Shown here in pieces: positions 8,473 through 16,783 of a DNA stretch of 23,883 nt. The notes under the pieces are model-generated. The model was not told where the DNA came from. It did not search any database and saw only the letters and a program-made list of their open reading frames with translations. A program made the position numbers and the translations under genes. Where the stretch lies: the NCBI GenBank assembly GCA_022570795.1, contig JAKUDP010000015.1, forward strand, positions 1-23,883, in the 5' to 3' direction. This DNA is from Sphaerulina vaccinii (taxonomy: Eukaryota > Ascomycota > Dothideomycetes > Mycosphaerellales > Mycosphaerellaceae). Numbering within the stretch: the first letter of the stretch is position 1; each line of letters starts with the position of its first letter.

Positions 8473-10369
8473 TTACCAGGACCAAGTGAACTCATCGAGC
8501 TCGGGTAGAACAGCCATCCCAGTAGTAGCCACTCCACTGCCAGCTAGCTCCAAGCCCATCGACTGCCCACTCCAGTTCACACCAAGATCAACAGGTACAT
8601 CCAGTGCCACCACATCATCAGATCTCGAAGCACTCACTCTATGCTTCTCATGCACACTCCCAAACAACTCCTCAACCTGCGCACTTCTCACTTCGAGTTT
8701 CTTCTCATCGCGTTGCTTGACATAGCATCGCGCAGCAGACATGAGCTCCCCAACAATCATAGCGTAATGTTTAGCTTGCCGATCTCCTGATGCATCCATA
8801 TGCGATAGAAATTGCAAGGCTTTCTGCAGTCCAGTTTCAAGCGGGAAGTTTTGGTCGTAATCGCCGAAGAAATCCAGACCGAGAACGAGGGCTGACGCCA
8901 GCGTGGTGTTGTTCACAAGGAACAGACGTCTGGGTAAGTTGGTGTATCGTATGAGTGGGACTGTTACGTCGAGACATCGGAAGGCAGAGTTGATGCATGC
9001 GTCGGCAAAGGTGGTGTAGCTATCGTCGTTGTCGCGTGTGTCGGGTGTCATGCCTCCTTGTATAGACTGCTTATGCTTCACGCATGCAAGCAAGAATGGC
9101 CGGGTAAGAAGCTGAATAGTCCAGTAGTACGCGCAGGTCAGCGAGTTCAAGCAAAGCGCATCGGGCATGTCTGCGTCAGGGCGAGATTCTTGTCTGCTAT
9201 CGCCAGCTACAAGGATGTCCGGAAGATGGTGTGTCCAGTCGCGAAGATCTTGCGAAACTTGATAGGCTAGTGATGTTGTCAGATTGTCCTTCTCGTACAC
9301 CTCGACCAGTATCCTTTCTGCAATGTGGCAAAGTTGCATGCCAGCAGAGTCGACTTGAGCTGCCAGTGCATCATTCGTCATTGCTGAAGGCGAGTCTGTA
9401 GCGCTGGCATTGCGTCCTGTATGCCTACTTCTAGTCGCCAGCGTTCGTCCTAGTGCGGCACAACTTGAGACGTCCAAGATACGGAGGCACTTCCACGCTC
9501 GCGAATATACTATCTGGTCCTCAAGTGGTAGCAAAGCATAAGTGTCGACTCGGTGGAGACCAATACTCTCAGCAGCGCGAAGCGCAACTCCGAGGTGTGT
9601 GAAGCCCACATTGCGGCGACCGACCACGAACAGATATAGCGTAAGTAGCATGAAGGTCTGCACCAGTTGTACGGTGGGCGGCTCGAGCATGAATCGAGTT
9701 GCAATCGTCTGTGCATTGCGGAAGTAATTTTTCGCAGCCTGTATCATCGCCGGGGTATGTCTCTCGAGCACCAATGGCAACCACGAGTAGCATGATGGCA
9801 TCCGAGAGATCTGCTTCACTATTGGGAGCAGCTAGCCAGGTGCGTTGACGTCGCAACAAGTCATCCTCATCGAACATGTCAAATATCCCTCTAGTCGAGT
9901 TGAGGAAGGCCAGAGTGAGTTCCTGCCCATACTGCGCAGATATGGGCACCAAGACAGTGGGTCGTGATTCGCATAGCGGGAGATCCTCGACCAGGAATGG
10001 ACCTTTGCAGCCATGCACGATCCCATGGTCTGGTAGAGTATGTTCAATGCAGGTTCCGACTGCCCTGAGGAAAGCCAAAGTGCCCGAACTACCAGTATAG
10101 GATCTCAGGTCATCGCGAGATGTATGCAGTGCAGGCTTGGTAGCGACAGGGACGTGGCTCTTTCCTCTATCCGTTGCGTCTGTTAGTCGCCGTATTTTAG
10201 CTGGGCGTACTGAGGTCGTCTGACTGGTGGTAGGCGTTGTGGTTGCGAAGATACATGCATCGGCTCTGCCTCTTCTCGTGCACAGCAAGCATGGAGAGAA
10301 GCCATCACATTTCTCCTTCCGGCGCTTGCACTCCTCACAAGCTTGACTGCAGCGAAGTCTTCCAGCCAT
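8473..10369 (-). CDS. Zn2Cys6 transcription factor with an apparent one-base frameshift
   Basis: Starts at MAGRLRCSQ (ATG at 10369); the frame upstream lacks an ATG. The zinc cluster follows at once, C11-x2-C14-x6-C21-x5-C27-x2-C30-x8-C39, which is canonical. The middle and C-terminal part match the fungal-specific transcription factor domain: VQTFMLLTLYLFVVGRRNVG, then LGVALRAAESIGLHRVDTY. The two parts are in different frames. The first reads through DAIMLLVVAIGARETYP, and the second continues as AMIQAAKNYFRNAQ. The switch point coincides with a run of four G on the plus strand (9752-9755), and one extra base there explains it. Without the shift the protein would be about 631 aa, normal for the family. 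It faces the monooxygenase gene across 329 bp and may be its regulator. Whether the shift is real or an assembly error is undecided. Confidence 0.8.
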
Positions 10370-10698
10370 GACAGGTTGATGTTGAATTCCGGTGCACCTG
10401 GTCTGTAGCTTTGCAGAGAGGTGGGTCAGTAGTGTCGGTTCATCTGGCAATACAGTTGCGGGGTACGTGATGTATGTGCAAGGGTGGTTGACTAGACCAG
10501 AGCCGCGTCTTTAGAGTTCGATCCGATGCAGGGTTCCACAAATGCCAAGGTATCCGATGCACAACATAGTATCCGGAGGAGTTGAGAAGCATGTCCATTG
10601 TGTCTGGGTCAGTGGTGCCCATCGTTGACCTATCATGTATCTATCGGGCGAGCTGGCTGTTTGTTTAAAACGAGTCAACTCTTCTCGCAACCTGTATT
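10370..10698. promoter_or_regulatory. Shared divergent promoter of the Zn2Cys6 regulator and the monooxygenase
   Basis: 329 bp separate the two divergent start codons. A minus-strand 60-codon frame (10622-10440) begins with ATG but has no recognisable feature. I looked for paired CGG/CCG triplets of the kind bound by Zn2Cys6 dimers and found only scattered single ones, such as CCGGAGG near 10573. Confidence 0.45.
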
Positions 10699-10929
10699 AT
10701 GGCCATGAACTCCATTGTCGTTGGCGAACAGCCCATCTTCACTCGTCGAAAGCTACGAGTAGTAGCAGTCGGAGCAGGCTTCGCCAGCTTGACTCTTGCG
10801 TACAAGCACAAATATGGCGGAGACCACAGCTATATCGACTTGACCATTTATGAAAAGAATCCGGAAATTGGTGGCACATGGTATGAGAATCGATATCCGG
10901 GAGTCGCATGTGATGTGCCGAGCCATATT

Positions 10930-10981
10930 GTTCGTCCTTTGTCTTGTAGTGGCTCCACGGGTTATGCTGATGCTTTCGCAG
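10930..10981 (+). other. Monooxygenase intron 1 (52 nt)
   Basis: Donor GTTCGT at 10930 is not consensus, but splicing to the CAG ending at 10981 joins CDVPSHI to YCFPFAPNPDW, which is exactly the family sequence. A CTGAT branch-like site lies at 10966-10970. Confidence 0.85.
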
Positions 10982-11992
10982 TATTGTTTTCCATTCGCGC
11001 CGAACCCAGATTGGTCATCGTTCTATGTTGGTGGCCAGGAGATCTTGGAGTACATGCAGAAGACTGTCGATGATTTCCAGCTTAGGGGTTATGTACAAGT
11101 CAGCACGAAAGTAAAGTCTGCCGTCTGGTCAGATGAGAAGGGCAAGTGGCAGCTCGAACTCGAGCGTAATGGAGAGATCATCCACGACGAAGCAGATGTC
11201 CTGGTCAACGGTGCTGGGTTTCTGAACAACTGGAAGTGGCCGGAGATTCCAGATCTGGACCAGTATCGTGGCGAGATCGTTCACAGTGCAAACTGGCAAA
11301 CCGTGGACTGGAAGGACAAGCGAGTCGCTCTGATAGGCAATGGCTCCTCTGCGATCCAGATCTTGCCAGAGCTACGGCGTACAGCCAGGAGCATCGATAC
11401 CTATATTCGCACGCCCACTTGGATTATTCCCAACTTCCTGGCCGACATGACGCCAGAAGGAAAGAACTTCGCCTACTCGGAAGAGGACAAAAAGCGGTTC
11501 AGAGAGCATCCGGAAGAGCTCAAAGAGCTTCGCCAGAAGATGGAGCACGTCTTCAACCAGTACTTCTTCATATTTTTCAAGGACTCCGCTGCGCAGGAAG
11601 GTGTGCGAAAGATGTTTGGCGACATTGTGAAGCAGAAGCTTGGAGGTGATACTGAGTTGGCGCAGAGACTGATGCCGGACTTCCCTGTTGGCTGTCGAAG
11701 AATCACACCAGGAGGTGGTTACCTTGACGCGCTGAGAGCCGACAACGTGAAAGCTCAATTTGATCCAATCGTGCGCTTCACGGAAGGTGGCATTCTAACC
11801 CAACCTCCGGCTGGTACAGCACCAGAGGAGACCAAGTTCGACCTTATAATCTAAGCCACCGGATTCGATGTGACATTCAAGCCAGCGTGGCCAATGACTG
11901 GTCTTGGTGGTGCCAGTCTCCAGGAAATCTGGAAAGAAGAGAGTGAAGCCTATATGGGGATTGCGGCGCCACAGATGCCGAACTACTTCATG

Positions 11993-12044
11993 GTAAGCTA
12001 CCACGCCAAGAGTCATGTAAGAGTTATACTGACCAGTCTTGTAG
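11993..12044 (+). other. Monooxygenase intron 2 (52 nt)
   Basis: GTAAGC donor at 11993, CTGAC branch at 12029-12033 and TTGTAG acceptor ending at 12044. The joined sequence MPNYFM-PTGPNSPLGHGS matches the family. Confidence 0.9.
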
Positions 12045-12455
12045 CCCACAGGACCTAACAGCCCGCTTGGCCATGGTTCTTTGTTCGGTGCCCTCGATGG
12101 TTCATCAGACTACATCCTCAGATGGTGCGACAAGATCGCCAGTCAAGGCATCAGGTCTATCACAGTCAAGCCAGACGTGCTGCGAGAGTTCAATGACTAC
12201 TCGCAGGAATTCTTGAAGAAGACTGTATGGTCATCGGGCTGTCGATCGTGGTACAAGAACCATAAGATCGACGGGCGAGTTTCCGCCATGTATGCTGGTT
12301 CTGTGCTTCATTATCGAGACTTGCTGAAGGCTTTCCGGACTGAGGACTTCGACATTGTCTACCAGAATAAGCAAAACCGCTTCGAATTTATGGGAGGCGG
12401 TATTACTGATCTAGAGGCGAGCGGCGGTCAACTCAGGTTCTATCTAGATAAGTAG

Positions 12456-13068
12456 AGCAGTGACATAACCATCAAGATCTGCATGTTCATACCTGTGGCT
12501 AGTCCAGAGCCGGATGTGCCTGGATGATTACGAAGATAGATGAATGATGCTGGAATGTTGAGAAATCATGGACGCGTTGTTTTGATTTGACATCTCCGTG
12601 CCAAGTTCATTGTGCCTGAGGCATTCTTCCATTCCGCTCTCTGAGACAAGTCTGGTCCGTTGCAATAATCCTTATCTATTCTCGATCACAGCAAAGCGTA
12701 ATGTGCGCTGCTGAGCATACATAGTTCCTCAGTACTTGTTCAGGGATGCCATCAGATGCTCTATAAGCACCTTTGGATCTTTTCCTCTGCTCTTGAGAAT
12801 GGTAGCCGGTACATGAAGTGTCAGGATGTCCAGTGTGATAAGTAAAGAAATCAGCGGTACTGCGCCCACGGTCTCCAACTGATCCAGTCGAAGATGACGC
12901 ATAGCATGAAGCATTAGATACTGGCCCCGGTAGGCTCTCATCTGCCACGTCAACAGCGAAGACATGCCTTGCACCTCTTTAGACCGAGACAACAGCGCCT
13001 TATATGCTTCGTTGAATGTTGGCTTATTCATTTGCAGGCTCATACCTGCTTTGAAAGCCTGCCGAAGC
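12456..13068. other. Region between the convergent monooxygenase and HET-ankyrin genes
   Basis: The plus-strand part just after 12455 looks like a 3' untranslated region. On the minus strand an open frame runs from 13094 to 12729 (about 120 codons), overlapping the end of the HET-ankyrin frame in another phase. It reads like ordinary protein (LLTWQMRAYRGQYLMLHAMR, ending ASLNKY) and could be a displaced C-terminal tail of that gene. It has no ATG at its upstream end. Confidence 0.35.
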
Positions 13069-15763
13069 TCAATTGTGTTCAAGCAATGGTCCAAGCAGTT
13101 TCGGAGTCTTCACTGCCACGCCGCCGGCGGTCAGGCCATCAGTGCCCGACCTTTTCAGGTCGTGACCTTCTCGAGTGAGTAAGAGTTGTATAATCTCCTG
13201 ATTTTCCGCTCGTAGTGCTCGGATAAGTGCTGTATCGGTGGGGCGGTTCATGGACACTCCTTTGCCACGCTGAAGCTTATTACGGGTGTCCTTTGCATGA
13301 CCATTCACGTCGAGATCCGACCTTTGCAGTAGAAGCTTGACGATATCCGCCCGGTTCGCGGTCACTGCCTGCAGTAGAGGTAGCATGCTGCCATCATGTG
13401 TGGAGCTAATGCAGTTCACATCGACGTCGTCTCTGCTTAAGAGTAGTCTGATCACCTCAATGTTGCCGAGCGAGATCGCGCTGGTCAGTGGTGTCTGGCC
13501 GTTCCACTCCTTGTTGACATTGGCGTCTTCCCTTCCAAGCAAATGATACAAGATGGGGGCGTTCTGCATCTTGATTGCTTGCATGATCGGAGCCTTGTAA
13601 TGGTCGTGCGGCGCGTTGACATCGAGATCTCTTCTCTGCATCAATAAGGAAACGAATTCAGGCCTCTGCAAAAGGATCGCGCGCATCAGAGGTGAGACGT
13701 GATCCGAGTCCCGCTGATTAACATCGAGATCGTCTCTATTGAGTAGGGCCTTCGCCACTTCCACGCTGTGGCAGTTTATGGCTCGCATCAGTGGCGTAGC
13801 AGGCTCAAGGCACTGTGATGTGTCACTTAGCATTGCTCTGAACAGGGCCTTGGTATACTCACGTTGATATCAGCACGCCCCTCACACAAGAGCATATTGA
13901 CCACATCCACATTTCCACCAGGGATTGCTGCGTGTAGTAGTGAGTGCACCACACCAAGTTTGGACGATGCTTCGAACTCTGAGCTGAGGTCGATTGCACT
14001 CGCCTGAAGAAGCATAAGTATCCAGCTTAAGTTTGCGCCGGTCTCGCATGCCATGTACAGGCACGAGAGCGCGATATGTGGTGGCACACGCCGACTCTTC
14101 AGCAAGATGCGTGCTATGTCCAGGCGACGCATAGCCACCGCGTCGTGCAGTGGCGACTGGAGGGGTTGAGTTGGCCTTTGGAAGTCTCGCGGCATGACAG
14201 AACGCTTCATTGCTGCTGATCGTCCAAGTCTGTTGAGAACACTCAGCGGCGTTGGTATATTACGGTTGGTACATTCCGTCTCAGCCGAGCTACGTTCATT
14301 TTGACCCGGTTTTGCGACCAGACTTTGAGGTCGAGGCTCGGAATCTGGCAGGGGACGAGGCGAAGGCCAAGACTCAGACCAAACAGGAGGATTTCTGTCA
14401 TAGACGACCTGACGAGTGGCCTTGTAGTTCGCCCTATCGCGCAAGGGATTGGGGTCAAATCCAGCTTGCAGGACGAGAAGATTTACAACTTCCAGACGAT
14501 TGTTCAATACTGCGTCAAAGAGCATCCGACCAGTCTCCTGCTGGTCATGTTCCAGTAACCATAATTCCTCAACAACGTTGAATCCATGTGCACGAGCCCA
14601 CCAAAGCATGAAGAAAGTGTCCTGCCGCGCAACCTCCGCAGATGTTGCTTCGTGTCCATCTTGAAGTGGATACATGTCCAACAGCTTTTGGATATTCAAT
14701 TTTCCCTCAGCGACGCTGTCATCAAAGCCAAGCATGATCTTTCCATTCATCGAGAATACCGCGGCCAAGTCCATGCATTGTTCCACGACCTCCGCAAGCG
14801 AAGACGGCCTTATCACTATGTGGTGGTTCCGCAGTACGTTTCGGAGCAGGCGCAATGTCGACATATTGTAGTCTGGCAAGATATCGCCTTTGCCCCCTTG
14901 AATTATGCCGAGAAGTGCGTACACCTTATCTTTCGGTTCAGCACAGCCGAGATGTTTGCGAATATCTGATCGTATAGCATGAGCTGTCCGTCTGACTGAC
15001 GTATGTTGCGTATCATCGACACGGCGCTACTATAGCGGAAAGCCTCGTAGTTGTCCCCTCTGTTGATCCCATGCCGTTGAGAAGTAACAAAGTCCGCGAA
15101 TCGTTTCCAGGGCAACTCCATGCGACCACATGCGACTATGATGTTTCTGGCAAGCTGAAGCTCTTGGACTACCCAAAGTCGGGTCCAATAGGCGCGTCGG
15201 CAGAGATGCACAAGGCAACCACCTTCGAACGTGCTCCAAAGATTCTCCTTTTGTAGCTTGGCTGGCTTGTTGAGATAGGCCATGGCAGCATCACTTCCGT
15301 CGTAGGCTGGACCGAGCCAAGCAAGTACGGTGCTGGCAGTACTGTAGATGTCTGCCATCAGTCCCACCTGATGTGTTCGTTCCCTGTGGTCGAACTGATT
15401 GATGCAAAGGGCATCGATCCATAATCGGCGACCGCGATACTTCGGTGAAGACGAAGCGTGTAAGAGGAACCTCTCCAAGTTGCGAGTGACAGTGAGTGGC
15501 TTCTCATCCACGTAAATTTTGCATCCATAGTCCGGCTTGCCCCACGTGTAGGACAACGCTGTATAGGATGGCACAGTGGCCAGAGGAAAGATCTCAATGT
15601 GGCAAGTGACATGTCCCTTTCGCCTCTCTGGAAGGACGGTTACAAGACGAATGTGTCGCTTGCAAGTTGCGAAGTGCTCATACTGGTATTGCGAAGTGAG
15701 TAGGGTGCGACGTCGAAGATCATCGGCGCAAAGGGTCAAGTTGGCTATCCACGGTTCTTCCAT
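13069..15763 (-). CDS. HET-domain ankyrin-repeat protein with an apparent frameshift
   Basis: Starts at MEEPWIANL (15763). Residues 37-202 form a HET domain: HIRLVTVLP, YTALSYTWG (67-75), LWIDALCINQ (114-123), IYSTASTVLAWLG (139-151), YWTRLWVVQEL (192-202). HET proteins act in non-self recognition and can trigger cell death in fungi. The conserved end of the domain, AEPKDKVYALLGI, lies in a different frame from the start; the switch is near 14961-14966, where either two bases are extra or one is missing. After that the frame is open to an intron (13813-13862), then to TGA at 13069-13071. About eight ankyrin-like units follow, with DVN-type ends (DDLDVNQ, RDLDVNA, DANVNKE, DDVDVNC, SDLDVNG). 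There is no NACHT or NB-ARC ATPase between the HET and ankyrin parts. Total about 880 residues. It is divergent from PEX1. Confidence 0.85.
13813..13862 (-). other. Intron of the HET-ankyrin gene (50 nt, phase 0)
   Basis: Read on the minus strand: GTGAGT donor beginning at 13862 and ATCACAG acceptor ending at 13813. It joins RADIN to CLEPATPLMRA, keeping the ankyrin pattern, and removes the stop met by reading through. Confidence 0.85.
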
Positions 15764-16435
15764 CCCGTGATGTGACGGACTGACAGACGTGGAGGACAGT
15801 GCATCTCTTGTGAGTCGTGAGATTCCATACGTTTAAAGATCGTGTATGAGCGACAGGGAAGATCTGGTGTGTTATCAGGCTGGCACAGCCTTCTTGTCAC
15901 GCCACCAAGTGGCTGCCGCCACCATGTGAAGCATCACACTGCCGCCAATCGCTAAGGTGATGTGAGCTGCACGAGGCTGAGACACAGGACTATCTGCTGA
16001 TGAACGTCAGCCATGTTTATAGACGTATCGTAAGGGATGGTGCAAAATCTGAGGCAGTGCTTAGCCTCGCAACCATGTCGCACTGGCTTGTTGGCGGCCT
16101 GCCAGTCTCGGTCGCGTCAATCTGACCATGTTGTCAGGCCGTATGCCACGATCCTGCGAACACACTTGAGCTCTTGCATGCTTAGTGATGTTCGTCGGAA
16201 GATGAGGTGAACCAGTTCGTCTGATACAGTATTCATGCCACCCCTGTTCAGGCTGTTCGTGCCTGCCTCGGTTGATGATGTGGGCCTCAAGCTCCAATCC
16301 TCCTTCACGGACCTGCATGACACTTCTTTGCTCTGATGCATGTGTGATGAGGGACCTTCACGCGTCCGCTCACCTCCTCCCCGATGGCCCCTTCTCCCTA
16401 GACTGACCCGACCTATCGACGAGATCGTGCACAAC
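15764..16435. promoter_or_regulatory. Divergent intergenic region between the HET-ankyrin gene and PEX1
   Basis: 672 bp of normal composition. Open frames on both strands here (for example a minus-strand frame crossing 16117-16641) overlap the PEX1 start and show no domain. No specific regulatory element was recognised. Confidence 0.4.
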
Positions 16436-16783
16436 ATGTCCGTGGCAGGCAGAAGACCAGGCGGCGCGTCGTCCACCACGACTGTGGAGCTGGCATTGCT
16501 TCCCACTCTGAAGAGCTGTCTGGTGAATCTGCCAGCTTCCTTGGTGGCATTACTGCTTAACGCGAATACTGTCGCGCAGAATGTCGTGGTGGAGCTGCAA
16601 TACCGCCAAGCGCAGCCTGTGGGAGCAGATGGCAAGCTCAAGCCAGCAACGACTCAGTCAGTCTTCGTAGGATGGACTGGTATGCAGTCACAGTCGAGGC
16701 CCACGCCAGTAATCGGACGAGATGGTGTGCGAGGTGGCTCGCAGGACAAGGACGTGTCTACAGTCGAGATCGATGGAACTTAA
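16436..16783 (+). pseudogene. PEX1: PEX1 N-terminal fragment, truncated at the transposon block
   Basis: The frame from ATG 16436 (A at -3) gives 115 codons that match the N-terminus of peroxisome biogenesis factor 1. Key segments are LKSCLVNLP (25-33), SLVALLLNANTVAQNVVVEL (35-54), SVFVGWTGM (75-83) and STVEID (108-113). PEX1 is an AAA-family ATPase of over 1,000 residues that works with PEX6 to pull the receptor PEX5 out of the peroxisome membrane. Here the protein stops at TAA (16781-16783), directly where the AT-rich RIP-altered block begins. All later parts, including the two ATPase domains, are missing from the window. Either a transposon inserted into the gene, or this is a broken extra copy left at the edge of the repeat. 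The fragment itself shows no RIP damage. The family call rests on sequence motifs I recognise. Confidence 0.75.

Larger units (their letters stand above)
10699..12455 (+). pseudogene. FAD-dependent Baeyer-Villiger-type monooxygenase, internal stop
   Basis: Exons 10699-10929, 10982-11992 and 12045-12455 give about 549 codons, normal for the family. These enzymes are cytosolic flavoproteins that insert oxygen into ketones using NADPH. The FAD Rossmann motif GAGFAS is at residues 25-30; the third Gly is Ser. WYENRYPGVACDVPSH follows. The NADPH site is GNGSSAIQILPEL. The BVMO fingerprint is present as YRGEIVHSANW, with Tyr for the usual Phe. The C-terminal VWSSGCRSWYKN and YAGSVLHYRDLL blocks are intact. 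At 11852-11854 a TAA sits directly before ATGFDVTF, in the position usually held by Cys, Tyr or similar. It would end the protein at 367 residues, yet the downstream frame and intron are well preserved, so the loss is recent or a base error. The divergent Zn2Cys6 gene suggests a small catabolic or secondary-metabolic unit. Confidence 0.85.

Noticed and set aside
9739..9784. 46-nt intron in the Zn2Cys6 gene that would restore frame
   Set aside because: Weak GTGGTT donor, shorter than the other introns here, and it would delete the VVAIGA segment expected in the family; kept only as an alternative.
10440..10622. Minus-strand 60-codon ATG frame upstream of the Zn2Cys6 gene
   Set aside because: No domain, not in frame with a splice into the regulator, and located in the shared promoter; chance is the simpler reading.
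14969..15003. 35-nt GTCAGT...TCAG intron in the HET gene
   Set aside because: Phase would fit, but the length is below the usual minimum for fungal introns and conserved flanking length fits a simple indel better.
16117..16641. 174-codon minus-strand frame crossing the PEX1 start
   Set aside because: Antisense to a convincing PEX1 N-terminus and without domain features.
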